A DNA stretch of 64,000 bases from Tipula vernalis. Its lineage: Eukaryota > Arthropoda > Insecta > Diptera > Tipulidae. A program made the position numbers and the translations under genes. The DNA is taken from positions 209,544,420 through 209,608,419 of the forward strand of contig OY282560.1 of NCBI GenBank assembly GCA_958295665.1. The letters run 5' to 3'. Under the pieces are notes generated by a model. That model worked only from the letters and a program-made list of their open reading frames with translations, was not told the DNA's origin and did no database searches. Shown one piece after another: positions 35,425 to 48,960 of the stretch (positions are counted from its first letter, which is position 1; the number at the start of each line of letters is the position of its first letter).

Positions 35425-36250
35425 TGGGTTTGAGTTGAAGGTCGATTTGCGGGTTGAGTTCTGGTTGAGTTGGAATTGAGTTGTAGTTGGGTTGATTGGG
35501 CAGTATAGCTGTTGAGAAAAAGTTACGTTTGTTGGATTGAGTTGAGTTCAGACCAAGTAGTTTTCCGATTTGAATTGGGTGTTGGATTTATGCTTGAGTT
35601 ATGGGCTGAGTTGGGAGGTGAGGTGGAGTTGAGTTTAGGTTGAGTTAAGGGCTGAGTTGGGAGGTGAATTGTAGCTGAGCTGAGGTTGAGTCTGCGGTTC
35701 AGTTTGAAATTTATTTTGGGTTGTGTTGATCCTATTAAAGTTAGCCGAAAGTTTTCAGCCAAAAGTTATGAGCTCGACACAGTACAGCTGAAACATATTT
35801 CAAATAAAATGAAAAAATGTCGAGACAACCTTTAACTGATATTTCTATATTTGATTCTACGGCTGAATATGGGCTCATTTTAGTTTGTCACTGCTAACCA
35901 GAGGAACTGAACGTTCTGAAGTTTCTTGAGAGGGGGATAACATAAAATTTAAAAATTTATATAAATTCGACCTTGTAAAGTGTCATGTCTGGAAGTATTT
36001 CAATTAGAGTTGGGTGCACTACCGACAATTTTTTACATTCGTCTGAAAATTTTTGGCTAACATTAACAGGGTGCTGTGTTGAGGTTTGAGTTATAAGCCA
36101 GCTTGAGTTTTTCTGAGTAGAGTTCCTTTGCGCATGTAATTTTTCAGACCGTGTTGATTTGACAATTGGGTTGGGTTGTTGTGGTCGAGTAGGTTGTTGA
36201 GTTGGGGTTGAGTGGAGGGTTGAACTGAGAATTTATTTCGGATTTGAGTA
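35425..36250. repeat. GTTGAGTTG-rich low-complexity repeats
   Basis: Irregular runs of GTTGAGTTG/GGGTTGAGTT occupy 35425-35740 and 36075-36250, separated by about 330 bp of ordinary AT-rich sequence. The minus-strand open frame 35762-35523 (Asn/Pro/Thr/Leu rich) is a by-product of the repeat. No gene is inferred. Confidence 0.65.
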
Positions 36251-37430
36251 GATTGAGCTAGAGTCCATGTACTTCCAGAGGTTCAACCAATTCACCACTA
36301 CTATATATTCACTCACAATATATTTCTCTCACTTGGTGATATCTACCACATCTCAAACCTTATCCAAACAGTTTGAGCAGGCGTTGCACTGAAGTTGAGT
36401 TGGTGCTCAATTTAGGGGATGAGTTAAATGTTTAGTTAGAAGTTACATTGAATTGACTTAAGGTGAGTTATGCACGCATATAGTTTTACGAATCTAGCTG
36501 GATTCCAAATCTTTCAAAAATTAACGAAAAACTTCGAATCAAAATACTACTTATGTAATCATTCGATGGTATATCAAATGGGCCCAACCTTGACCTGCTT
36601 TTTTGACGTTTGGTTGCCCCGTTATTTGACGTTTTAATTTTGACAGTTTTCCAAATCTAATTTTTGACTCCTACATAAATGGTTGTATCTTCGGTTCTAA
36701 GAGAAGTATTTTTAAAAACGATACCATTTTGGAAAGGTATTAATTCATCCTAAATTTTATAATAATATTATCATTATTTTTGAAAAGTACCGTTATCTAA
36801 GGAGTTATGAACAGATAAATCTGTGTTTATAATTTTGCCGCTAGGGGGCACATCTACCAAAATATCGAAAAACGTAGATAGTAGATAACGCTACCTTTGG
36901 AAATTTCAGTTCCGAATTTGACAGACTACATATCTCTAGTGGGATTACTGCAAACATGGGTCTTATTCTTCCGTTAGATAAATGCATTAGTTTCAGTGCA
37001 TTAAAATTAATGCAATTTTTGGCACTGACTTTTGGTAGACAATGAACTGATATTTTTATCATTTTATGATACAAAAATGAGAATATAACACAATTATCAA
37101 CTGTTGTTGCAGCACCAGATTTTTATTAGTTGTTCATAGTAATGCAAGAAAATATTAGAAATTTTTTAAATTCGTCGTTTATTTTTATACTAAAGTTTTA
37201 AAGAGTACCTATAACTGTTTTATCGTCTGAGTTGTAAAATTTAATAACATGTTTACCCACAAAACAAAAATAAATAAATTTGAATGTATGGATATATTGC
37301 TGTCAGTTTTGCGTACTTGTCATATAAATAGTGGTACACATTTTTCTATTCGTTAGTCACAATTTGAAAGTGTTATTGAAAGTGAAACTTATTATTGAGT
37401 GGTGCGAGTTTCGATCCGTAGTGTTGTAAT
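36251..37430. other. Spacer, no feature confirmed
   Basis: Contains a locally GC-richer phrase GCCGCTAGGGGGCACATCTA near 36838 and no coding motif that I recognise. Confidence 0.35.
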
Positions 37431-37860
37431 CCTTTTAACTTAAAAATCACAAAAACCAGAAAAATTCCTAAATCTAGAGCTGTTAGTGTTAAGTTTGCCG
37501 AAAATGCTAAAAATTTGAGAAGTGCAGCCGAAAACTTTATGATTTGAAAGAAATTCAAATTTTATCAAATCTACCGATTGATACAATATTATCTGCATCA
37601 TCTGACATCTCTTCAGGATAGTTAGAGAGAATATCACCACCATCGGAAATTATTGAAAGAGCATTACAAGAAAAATTATGAGAAGCTTGTGTACAATTGG
37701 GTGATGGGTTGCTGTAAAAAGCAGGTGGAAAAAGTAATAAAGGTTACGTGTGAAAATGTTCTGGGCAATCCAGTTACCAAGATCTCCCATAATGAAGTTA
37801 TAAATTAGCCAGATCTTGACGATGATGAGGCCGTTTGAATTGGGCAACAGTCAGAATTAT
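37431..37860 (+). pseudogene. Unrecognised coding-like remnant
   Basis: One plus frame from about 37431 reads KITKTRKIPKSRAVSVKFAE and NAKNLRSAAENFMI, then a stop. A neighbouring frame continues KEIQ-like residues and ILSASSDISSG. The basic, alpha-helical start looks like the N-terminus of a transposon-borne protein rather than random sequence, but I cannot name a family. Several stops show that it is not translated today. Confidence 0.25.
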
Positions 37861-40150
37861 GAATCAATCCAAAGCTGAGCTGTATAACAAAAATCAATGT
37901 GTTATTCCAAATTTGAATCCACCTAGTGGCCTAAATATGAATTAAATATTTAAGCTGCTATACTAGCTGGAGACTTCAGATTATTATATATTAAAGGCAG
38001 GCAGCAATTTCTCGTTATTATAATTTTTAAGCCATCTAACGGAAGAAAAAAATACATTTTTCTATGTTTGATGTTACCAATAGCGGCTAAACTAGGCCCC
38101 CCCCAAACACGATTTAACACTTGTTGGAAAGGTTGAACCCCACTCTTTCAATAAAATTTGTGCTTTTAAGTGAATTATGGTTAATAAGCCGCAGCTAAGC
38201 CCTATCCAGATTTCCTAACGTTTTTATGTGATTTGCTCGTGATCTACTTAATATGTTGCAAAGTGGTGATCTATAGGAAATCCAAGTAAATTATTATATT
38301 TTGATCCACCTATCCATTTCGACTCCTATTCATTTCCTTCATTCATAATCACCGACCTACAAAATGAAAATCATCATAACACATTCGTCATCAACACATT
38401 TCCTCCTCTAAAATACACTGTACATATAATTCAATAGAAAATTGTATTGCAGTAGTTTTTTTCCCAAATTGTTAAATAAATATAAAACTTAATTTATTTT
38501 TTTATTGTCTTAGAAGAAAATATAAATACAATAAAAATAAAAATGCTAGATTTCAAATATACACGCTACACACATATAATAAATGATAGACGACAACGTC
38601 AATTTTAAGCTTCCGGTGAACAATAATAATTTATTAAAAAAAATTTAACCGAAAAGACATTTTTTTGTTGTTGTATATATACAATTGTATACACACTAGT
38701 AGCTAGCTATATACTTCTTATGTTATATTTTATTATATTGAATTGAAATAAAATGTCGAGATACTCATCATCATAGCCGGTGACCCAGAAATGTTGAGGT
38801 TTTATAGAATAACGTTTTTATGTTCGTGCTACCCACCATATCCCATTGTATCACTTAAGGTCAAATTCTTATGTTTTAAATTAGAAGCATAAAATAAGTC
38901 GATAAATTAAATTAGTTTTGGTAGAAACCTGTGTACATCCCAATTACACAATGCATTCAATTAGTCGATACCAATCTCAAGAAATTTAAAACAATCACAA
39001 AATTTATCGTCCACTATTTAAAATATGATCGGTACTTGCGAAGTTTCTACACGCGGTATATCTAAGTATAAGTAAACCATTCACATGAATAATAATGTTA
39101 TGATTATCGTTGACTGCCCAAAATTTGTATTTTAATATTTTGTCAAATATACTTCAAAGACAATGGGAATTCACAAATTCACATTATAACATAAGAATCA
39201 CAACACAATAGGAAAAATTAATTTCCAGTTCTATAATCACTGCACAACCATCATCATCATCATCATCGTCAAATACTCCACCCTAGTCATTTCTTTTTTT
39301 TTTGCCTTTTCCAAGTCAATTATCATACAAAGTACAATAACAACAAAAATTTGTCAACTTTTCTTACATATACGTATGTACGTACATACAGACGAAGAAG
39401 AAAAAACCCTTTAAAGCACACGCGCGCGGGTACAATCGATTTATGCAATAAAATAAACAAAATGCTTATTGTATAAATTCATCTATGGCGCACACATAAA
39501 GAGCAGGGTTTGTGCGCTGAGTATTGTTATGTTGTGTTTGATGATTTATGCATGGGAAAATTTTTATGGTAAATTAATATTGAAAATTTATGTTTTTTCA
39601 ATGCTCAGTTTTTATTTTATGTTGTATATGTACCTACATTTATTTCTACTTTGACGCGCGTTATGCATGAGTTATCATGCGCGAAAATATGCATTGATGG
39701 AAATATTTTTATTTTTACTATTATTGTTATTTTTAACAAAAACAAAAAATTTAATAATAAATTTATAAAATTTAATAAACAAAAAAAAAAAATGTTTTGT
39801 GGATGTCATATAATAATTTTTATCAATGACAAAATTCTAGAGGATATGCTTACAGGGCTATTACGAGAGATTGTATAAAAAATTGTTGATGAAAGTTTGG
39901 TAATCATAAATAGTCGCACAGAAACGATTAATATAATCCATTCCCATTGTACTCGTATATATACATACATATGTACATACGAGTATATACATAGGTGTTC
40001 TATAAATTTAGCTCAATTTGAGAAATGATCCAAATGTTTATTAAGCTGGAACGATGCGCTAAATTCAATTAAGATTTCTATTTAAATGTTAACCCTTAGC
40101 ATACAATTTAATTAAAATGTTTTAGGTACCCTACCCCTCTTGATGATCTG
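37861..40150. other. Repeat-poor non-coding stretch in the Dll intron
   Basis: Holds a (CAT)n run (39249-39268), a CGCGCGCGGG patch near 39421, and fly-type simple sequence TACATACATATGTACATACG near 39960. No transposon protein motif. It is one of the longest stretches in the window free of recognisable transposons, so it is a candidate for retained regulatory DNA; no binding site is demonstrated. Short open frames here are AT-rich noise. Confidence 0.4.
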
Positions 40151-41450
40151 CTTGATTACGTTCACACTTTCAGACCAACAATTACATTTTTTTTTTTTGT
40201 TTACAATCCACCCTCTATTTAATACCATTTTAGTAACGTTTCAATAAAATGTTCGTCTAACTTTATCTGTTAACGACTGTTCAAAGTGTTTGGTTATGAT
40301 TTAAGTGAAACCTAAATGCCAGACACTTCAACATTTTTAAAAAATTACATCTACTGGTTCAAGTGCCCCAATTTGCAAAATCAGACAAATCCGTCGTCAA
40401 ATCCATAACAACTAAACTTGAATCAAACTAGGTGTAAAGTTAAACGGTAAACTGAATTTGACTTTTGAAATTGGTTGGAACCCATAAAGGTTACTTACAC
40501 CGACAGTGACGTAACTACAAATGTCGGGCCTCCTGCAAAAATTTTTCTTGGGACATATGAACAAGTAAAGCTTTTAGTTAAAAAAATATTTCTTCCTATT
40601 GTTCAGTCTCGCATTAATTAAAAGTATCTGATTTCGAGCGTGTTCGAGCGAAATTTCTTGCAATAAACCCAATGCTATTAAATATATCAATAAAGCATCA
40701 CAAATTTCGAATATAATTTGAAAACTATCAAAAATGTCAAATTTTCAAAGTATCTTGAATATTCTAAAGGAAATCTTCTATATGCGTTAATCACCGTAAA
40801 ACGCAAATTATTTGGTCATTCTTGATTAATTTCGAATAATCGAGGAATCTGAGAAATACTGAAATTGTGGCTAATCTTGAAAAATTTACTAAATATCACG
40901 ATTCAGATTTATATGTGTAACTCTGCAAGTTCCTACAACTCAAAGCTAAGCGCAGAACATTGCCATATAAAATTCAAATAAATTTGAAAATCTTTAAAAA
41001 TTTCGAATAATCCTAGAAAGGTCGAAAAACTAATCTCTGTATGATCGTGGATCTGATTGATCTCGAACAATTCCAATAAAAATCTAGAAAGTTCGTGTAA
41101 ATGTCGAACAATTTGTTAACTACATTACTAATACAACTAAGCAAGTTAGAGCTAAGCTGAACAAAACGATATGGAATAGGAATGAAACCCTCAAATAGTA
41201 CTCGTAAATATCGAACAATCATATTGTCGATTAGGCCCTGAGATTCTCGAGTAACATCGAACTATCATCAAATACACCCGCCAATCTAAAAAATACTCGA
41301 ATAATTTCGATAATCTTGAATATTGTGACTGCTTCGAAACACCGATTCACCAATTAAGTATCGAACATCACGCATCCCATTTCCATGCTACACTCCACTA
41401 TCTCTAGAACCCGCCGAAAACAAGCAAAAAAAAAAATTGCCATTTCCTTA
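40151..41450. repeat. Diffuse TCGAATAAT-type repeats
   Basis: From about 40620 to 41350 phrases such as ATTTCGAATAATC, AATCTAGAAAGTTCG and CTCGAATAATTTCG recur at irregular spacing without a fixed period. It looks like an eroded tandem array. The minus ORF 41222-41013 is a by-product. The first 450 bp show no repeat. Confidence 0.4.
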
Positions 41451-42380
41451 TATTTAAAAAAGTTTTTCAAAATAAACCGGTTTTACCAGGGTTACCGGTT
41501 ATTTTAGTTTTATTTCCCGTTTACCGGTACTGAAAAAGATTTCAGTAAATGAGAAACTAACTAAACTAGATAAATCGACCGAATTCATTATAGAGACTGA
41601 CTAGTTTGACTCAGGTCAGGACCTTTCTAAAGACAAAGGCGCTCCTAACGAGGAAACAAGAAATTGTTTTCCTTCACGGTTAGGCATTTTTCTAGAAAGA
41701 AATTTTCAACAATTTTTCAGTTATTCAAATCAAATTTAACCTTTTGCAAAATAAATTTAATCTGTCGTCAATCACATTCAATTTTTTGCAAATCAAATTC
41801 AAACTTTTCTATTCAAAACTTGATTTGTAAAAGGCCGAATTTGAAGTGCGAAAGAGGTAAATTTGTATCATTGTAAACATATATTACAAATAAATCAACC
41901 CAGCAAACACTAAAAGCGTTATCATTTGATGTCGAAAGTTTTAATTTCAAACAAGTTGGGCAAATTTTCTTTTGTATCTAAATATCTGTCAGAACCTACA
42001 GCTATTTTAATTTCTATGGAGTCAGATTACGTGTAGTTACTCTGACATTCACTTCACTTCAGCAACCGAGAAGTAATTGTTGGGCCTGTCTTATGAAAAT
42101 ATTTAGTAGCAACAAAAACGATTTCTACTTTCTCTCCAAACTAAACAACCTCCTTTTCTTAAAAAGTTGCTATAGAAATGTCCCGTTCTACAATTTTTCA
42201 AGGGTGGTCTACTTTAAGCTTAATCTGAGCTACCATATATATCTAACCTTAACTTTTAACTAATATTCGAACGCTTGGTAAATCTCGTGGGCACCAATAA
42301 ACCTGAGCCCCCTCCGCGAGTGTACGCCACTGTACACCGATAGTAACGCAGTTAAGTAGTCTGAACACATTCAAAAGCTG
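41451..42380. other. Spacer with TCAAATCAAATTT phrases
   Basis: 41695-41835 repeats ATTCAAATCAAATTTAACC-like units, similar to the arms of the 33.9-kb hairpin. The rest has no recognisable content. Confidence 0.4.
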
Positions 42381-42389
42381 TCCTCCTCT

Positions 42390-43940
42390 TTAAGACAGTT
42401 CTAGCATAAATCATCCTAGGTCAGTTCTAAAAGATGGAGATGATCCTTTAACCGACCATGGCCAGTAAGGATGACCAGCATTCTTAACTGGCCCTTTTTT
42501 TAAAAATAAAAAAACGTACCAAACAAATTGAGGGCAGTGAGTTCTAAATCTAGCGCATAGTTCACAGGCAAGTGACTCCAATAAATTTTTAAGAAATTGT
42601 TGCGAGAACCACAAATCCTTCGATGGATAAACTACCGAGAATAAATTCTTAAAGTTAAACTCAATCAATACCCTAATAGCCGTACAAGCAAGTTTACTAT
42701 ACATAATGACATCAAGATGCTTTACATTCTCGGATCTAGAAATCGTTTTCCTAAAAAGAGAGGGAACAAACAGATAGATCTCCAATATCTCTACACCTAG
42801 TAAAGACAATTAGATTGAACTACAGCAGAGGAAAGAGAATACAAAAAGAGAGCACGTTTACGGGACTTGCCAATCCTACAAGCAAATTGCATATTACTGA
42901 GTGGGATGATAAGCAAATAACAATCTCTAATAAATCTGTCGATGATTCTTTTCAGATTCTTAAAAAGATTTAAGACACAGTAATAGGTCAGAATGTCTCT
43001 GGGTTCGTATAATCAGACTTACCTACCTTCGGTATAAAAACCGCTTTGGCTTTACTAAACGATTGTGGAACAATGCCAACGTCACATCCTCACAGAAATG
43101 AATCCACGAAGTTCTTTGAGCATGCCTTAAAGTTCGTTTACAAACCTTTTAAGCCACTAAGAAGTTTACCCAATCAGCCTGAAGTTTCGATTTTTTTGCT
43201 GTATTTCTTAGTTTCCGAACTAATTTTCTTAACCTTTTGAGTTCAGTACTCCAGAAAAGTTTATTCCAAAACATCTGGTTAGTGATAAGGGGACAAAAAT
43301 TTTAAAAGGCAGTCAAAACTGTCTTTATAAGCAAAAATGTTTTCAATTCAACGTCCTTAGCAGACTAAAATTCCCTCGATGTAACAAATAGAGGTATGAG
43401 TTCGAGAGAGCAATATCCCATCGGTTAATTTCCTGTTACAGAATGGTTTAAAAGATAGTCTTTTAAGATTACCACAAAAAGAGAAATACCTGTGATCAGT
43501 AGCAAGAATATCATTCTTCAGTTTCCAGGTAAAAATTTAATCAACTATAGACATTGAGCACAAAACTGATGTCAATTGCTTCCTGTCGAACAGAGGTAAC
43601 AAATATTGGCTCACAGTCACAGCCCTTATTGAGTATTTCACGCTCAGAAGAGCTTATGTTGTTGAATAGAGAAGTCGTAGGTGATTAAAGTTTGAACTTC
43701 CCCATAATGAATGATGAGAATTAGCATTACAACCAACCACAAGGCGGATCTGTTTCTGTTTACCCCTTAACACCAGGTTATCCAGGTCATCCGAAAGAGG
43801 AAATGAAGACGGCTCATAGGGGAGATGAACTGATGCAAGGACCAATTTAGTACAAGAAATAACAGGTTCAAGGGTAAGATAACGAAGTAGGCGATTTCGT
43901 AAAGATTTCAAATTTTTAATCACACCAATTGAAATTTACC
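42390..43940 (-). pseudogene. R1/I-like LINE: endonuclease and RT remnants
   Basis: Minus-strand order: 43923-43654 reads KLVLASVHLPYEPSSFP and VVGCNANSHHSLWGSS, the EEP endonuclease block (GCDANAHH.LWGS). Shifted frames then give FVTSVRQEAIDISFVL near 43595, matching the endonuclease end (T.....EVIDLTL). Near 43070-42850 frames read KAVFIPKVGKSDYTNPETF and IRDCYLLIIP-like residues, the first RT box (VFIPK.GK.....K.FRPI). The final part to 42411 is a single open frame with Cys-rich sequence and a GHPYWPW phrase that I cannot place. The catalytic YADD block was not found. Many stops are present. Confidence 0.75.
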
Positions 43941-46060
43941 TGAAAAAGGTCACCACATTCTAGTAAAATTCGTCATTTCAGTCGACAATTTAAGTTCCTT
44001 TATACTAAAGCGAGGTTGTAAGGCGCCATTAAAAACCGGAAGAAAATAAATTTAGCGACAAATCTCCATTTTATTTTTTTCAACCTAGAAAAAGTTCTTC
44101 ACAATTTATCTTGAGCAAGAGTTCACAACAGATTGTGCACGACGAAGATTGACATAATAAGAAGTTAAAAAATCTTTACAGCCCAAATAACATCAAAACC
44201 ATTCAAATTCTTTTATTATTCATTATTGCTTATCTTTTTGTCGTTTTTGACAGGTGCTTAGTGATCAAAAGCTAGACCACTGGTAGAAGTTGCGATCGAG
44301 AATTACTGTCTCTGGAATTCCCGAAACTTTATAGACATTTTTAAATCTTTTTTCTCGAGAAATTGTATTTCATTAATTTCAGGAATCGTTAGTTCTCGAG
44401 AAATAATGGATTTTATAAAAAAAAAAAAGTTGGATTTAAACTTGAGATGACCGGCACTGACGATATTATATTGAATGGGTGATAGAGGGCATTTTTTTTA
44501 CTAACATTTATACAAATAAAAATTAGATTGAATCATCATCTGACATCATTGAATTAAGAAATACTTTTTCTTTTAAATTTATGTTCAGTCGATACTAAAT
44601 TTGATCGCAGAATTTAAAATCATTATCAAAGTCGAAATTATGAAAAAAAAATGAGCTTTTTTTAATAAATAAGGTCGTTCAGCTACAGACCGACCTTCTC
44701 CGTCTAGAAGTCGGAGTCGATTCATTTTTTGGGCTAAAAATATATGATAACGACCCATACTAATGATGATACTAATTATGAAAACATTACACTTATTTTA
44801 TTAATAGTTTTCTCGAGTGCCGACAACCGTTTCTATGTTTACATGGAAGTTTTCATGCCAGCTCGAAAAGACCGAAAGAAGAAGAGAAATGAAATTCGTC
44901 GGGAAACAAAATTCTCCGTTTCTTGAGAGGAAATCGCTTGGAATTTTTGAAACATTTTGGTATTGTGCCCAATTCTCATCCAATTAAATTACCATACAAT
45001 GAACGACGGAACATAAAAAAGTTTTCAACTTTCTTTTCAAAATAGGTTATCACATGCACGAAGTATCTTTATCGAAAACAGTATTACCAATAATTTTGGG
45101 AGCGCTTTTTACCGGTTTTTAGCTAAAATGGAATCTTAAAAGGTTTAATTGCTTTAACGTGGGACACCCATCAAAGAGGCAATTATTGCAAAACAAACCA
45201 GTTGCCATGGAATCTATTTCGGCTACTAAGTGAACTAAGTAGTAAATGTTCAGAACACGGAAGGACAAAGCTAGGTCTCCATTTGAAATATATGTTCGCA
45301 TCTGATATTTTTAATGTGGATATTGATTGCATTTAACTTTGCACCAATTATCGGTCAGTCCAATCTCGATTTACTCACATTATTGAAACAAACAAAATGC
45401 TCTTCAATTATAGAATGCTCTTCAATAAAACCGGTCATTTGGCGCCATTATTAGTAAGCACGCCCCTACATCGTATTAATCGCGGTATACTGTTGTAAAC
45501 GTCTCGATCGTCGGATGCGAAAAAATCTTTTTTTTTTACCACTCCCTTAAATTAAATTAACATCAATATTAAATCTGGTTATGGAGTATGCCATTGGCAA
45601 GCTCTTTGTGAATGTAACAATTTTACTCTGGGTTGTAAAAATCTCCGTTATGTCGCTGCTGGTCAAAATGTAACTTTGTCACACACAGTTCTAACAGAGA
45701 CTTAAAATGGTGTCATTGGAAAACCTTGATCTAGAGAGGCCAGAAATATTACAAAATCAGTTGTTTATAGTTGAATATTAGCGTGTCATTTATCGTTGAC
45801 AAAGTTCTTGCAGAATGTAACAGTGTTAGTTCTAGCACGTTTGTCTTCCAAATATCGTAGAAACTAGAAAGAGTGTCTAATTGCTTAATAAATATTTACC
45901 ACGGTGTTTTGAAAAACCATTTTTCCATTTTAGTCTATTTTTCAATTTAAGTTTTCTCGCTTTGGTTATCAAATCCACCAATAGAGCGCCGGTGGCAGGT
46001 ATACGCCTTGATCACTTTTGAAAGACGTGCAGATTTTATGTATAATGGTCTTGCTGGATA
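43941..46060. other. Spacer, no feature confirmed
   Basis: AT-rich sequence with scattered open frames (for example 44744-44926 plus, with a basic DRKKKRNEIRRE tail) that I cannot assign. No tandem repeat or terminal repeat seen. Confidence 0.35.
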
Positions 46061-46065
46061 GCACA

Positions 46066-46915
46066 GTTGGGCGTGTAAATTACACTATGTAGTTCATGGA
46101 GTTTTTTACACATAAAAAACGTGTAATTTACGTAAGGGCATTTTATACATTAGGTATGTATAAAATGTAAAAAAACAATCAACATCTCTTATCAAATTTA
46201 TTGTTGTAAAATGTTTTATTTAAATTTTCAGTTGCTTGGCTGGAAATTTTTTTATGAAACTAACAGGCCTGTGGATGGGGCGCAATCTATTGTAACCAAA
46301 ACTTTGAGATTGGATAAAAAAAATAATAAAATAAAATGAAACCAGACATTTGTTAATGAATTTTGTTTTAATTGGATTCGTTATGTTTGTGACGTTGGAA
46401 CTATTTTGGTACGAGTTAGAGTTCGGTTCGAAACCCTGCGTTAAATGGAAATTTCGTAAACTTCTTTTTTTTTTGTTTAGTGTAAATGGAACTTGACAAA
46501 AGTTGCAGAACATCTTCATAAAGAATTTATTTTAATAGTTAACAGGGTCAAAGATGTACAACTTCATAAATTTACTTTTTTGCATCTTTTGTAATCAGCA
46601 AATATCAAAGGTACTTCATGTAAATTCAAAGCAACTGTTAAATAATTTTCGGTATCTTTAGATAACCTAAATTATGGCTCTCACCTCTCACCAAGCACTC
46701 TTTAACATATTTTTAAGTGTATAGTGTGCTGACAAAAATGACAGTAATTAGATTTCTTCATCGCGGTATTTAAGTGTTAAAATCGAATTTTAGTAATTTG
46801 AGTAAATTACACTATGTACTTTACACAGTTTATTTTACACGTAAAAAACGTGTGCTCCACAGAAGGTCATTTTATACATTTTATATATAAATAAAATGTA
46901 AAAAAAAAATACAAA
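46066..46915. repeat. Pair of about 110-bp direct repeats
   Basis: Copy 1 (46066-46172) and copy 2 (46797-46915) share GTAAATTACACTATGTA, TTTTACACATAAAAAACGTG (CACGT... in copy 2), GGNCATTTTATACATT and ATAAAATGTAAAAAAA in the same order and orientation. Each copy is itself partly palindromic (TTACAC/GTGTAA). The 625 bp between includes a minus-strand open frame (46519-46220) with no known domain. They could be short LTR-like ends or two MITE copies. Confidence 0.7.
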
Positions 46916-47890
46916 ATTTAATATTTTAAGAACGCCGTTTTTTATCAAGTAGTCAAATCGTTATTCAATCCAAGCAAATTGTTCCAAGCTACATTCAAAT
47001 CAAATAAGTTGCATGAATAGGAAATTAAATCTTAGTTGCAAGAAATTTAACAATATACCACAATATAACGATGCCAATAACTAGGTTTGTTTGACAGCAC
47101 AAGATTTCTATAAAATGAAATCTTCACCTTTCATAGCTAACCCCACCTTTCCTATTTTAAATTTTGCACATAATATACATTTGATAGATAATGATTAATA
47201 CTAAATATTAATTAATTCGTCCAAAAATATTATGACCTTTTTACGATAAACGATCCATACGTCTCGTCGTATTGTTTTCGTCAACTGGTCATTAATAAGA
47301 CTATTCAAACCTTAAATATGACTTAAACATGTCTCTTTGGACCATCTTGATTTCTTGCGTTAATAAAAAATAAAAATAATTACTAATTAACAACAATTTT
47401 TGAAGCAGAACTATTATATCTGCAGCTTCAGTATTTCGTGCTTTAGGTGTCACGAAATATGCTACCGCGTTTCGATGGCATTGCTCGGAAATAGAGAGAA
47501 CATTGGACAAAGAAGGAATAAAGATTCAGAAGATAAGTTTTACATGAGCTATGCAGCTTTTGGACGATTTGTTATTTTGGACGTTTTATTTTCGACAACG
47601 AATGAATGGATTTTAACCAGACAAAACCCGTTACGCTTGAGGTGTTCTTTACAAATTATTTCTATTTCCGAAAATCGCCACCACTGAAGGAGAGAGAAAA
47701 AGTAAACCCTAACTTCTTTTTGGTTTGTTTTTTCCCCATTTAAATTTGCTCTGTAATTTTGATGTAAAAATTGGTCAAATATAGTTTTTAATTATTATAT
47801 TGATAATTTTTAATACCTTACTGTTTTAAATATTCAGTTAATTAATTATTATTGTTTGTTATTTTTAAAATGTATTAGTTTTTACCAGAG
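46916..47890. other. Spacer, no feature confirmed
   Basis: Open frames at 47510-47301 (minus) and 47400-47687 (plus) overlap each other and neither has a motif I know. Locally less AT-rich at 47430-47660, so an old coding fragment is possible. Confidence 0.3.
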
Positions 47891-47894
47891 TTTA

Positions 47895-48160
47895 AATTTA
47901 TCGCTCTTTTAGAGCGCTTTATAAAAATTTTCGCTCTTGCTCCCAATAATTTTTTTTTTTTCAGTTTGCTTTTACGCTCTTACCCTCTAATGATAAACAC
48001 AAAACAAAATTATTTCGCTCTTTCAAAGTTAGTTAAAGTTTTATTTTTAATTTTGCTTTTAAAACAGGGAGCGTAAAAGTTATAAATATCGCTCCCAATC
48101 CCAACCCATTCAACAGAGCGATTGAAGAAAATAATTTAGGGAGCGATATTTTTTTGTAAC
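47895..48160. repeat. GAGCGA-rich inverted-repeat patch
   Basis: TATCGCTCTTTTAGAGCG at 47898 and GGGAGCGATATTTTTTT at 48138 face each other, with further CGCTC/GAGCG words at 47933, 47973, 48020, 48067, 48090 and 48115. It resembles a small eroded TIR element. No ORF. Confidence 0.5.
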
Positions 48161-48219
48161 ACACGAATTGCTGTTTGAATATCACTAAATAAAGAAAGTT
48201 CGATAAACGATATTTAGAT

Positions 48220-48960
48220 AAATTTCTGGAATATGGCCAGCTAGGATGGAGCTTGGCTATTTATTAACAGAATTTAGGGAAATTTACATGCGCGATAGAA
48301 ATGGGATTCTAAAATGATTTCCAGATGAAGTTCTATAAGATGGCCAACTAGGATCGAACTAGGCTATTTATTAACCGATTTTGGTGAAATTTGACCAGTG
48401 CGTTGAAAATGGGATTCTAAACTGATTTTTGGATCAAGTTCTGGAATATGGCCAATTGTGATGGAACTTGGCTATTCCTTAACCGATTTTAGAGAAATTT
48501 GACATGTGCGTTGGAAATGGGATTCTATAATGATTTTTGGATAAAATTCTGGAATATGGCCAGTTGTGATAGAACTTGGCTATTCCTTAACGGATTTTGG
48601 GGAAATTTGACATGCGCATTAGATGAAGTTCTGGAATATGGCCAATTGTGATGGAACTTGGCTATTTCTTAACAGATTTTAGTAAAATTTGACATGCATG
48701 GTGAAAACGGGATTCTACAATGATTTTTAATTGAAGTTCTGAAAAATGGCCAACTAGGCTAGAACTTGGCTATTTTTAAACCGAGTTTAGAGAAATTTTA
48801 CATGCGCGATAGAAATGGGATTCTAACATGATTTTTAGATGAAGTTCTAGAATATGGCCAATTAGGATGGAACTTGGCTATTTCTTAACCGATTGTGATG
48901 CAATTTGACATGTTCATTGGAAATGAGATTCTAAAATGATTTTCCTAGTTCCGCGACCCT
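48220..48960 (+). repeat. Tandem repeat, about 107-bp unit, seven copies
   Basis: TGGCC of the phrase GGAATATGGCCAA recurs at about 48234, 48341, 48450, 48557, 48640, 48747 and 48855, a period of 107-109 bp with one 83-bp unit. Each unit holds GGAACTTGGCTATT, TTAACCGATTTTGG, AAATTTGACATGCGC and GGAAATGGGATTCTA. More diverged units continue to about 49440. It is a minisatellite with no coding potential. Confidence 0.92.

Noticed and set aside
35523..35762. Asn/Pro/Thr-rich minus-strand ORF
   Set aside because: It is the complement of GTTGAGTTG low-complexity repeat.
46425..46450. T-arm-like word GGTTCGAAACCC
   Set aside because: No matching acceptor, D or anticodon stems nearby; no tRNA or SINE body visible.
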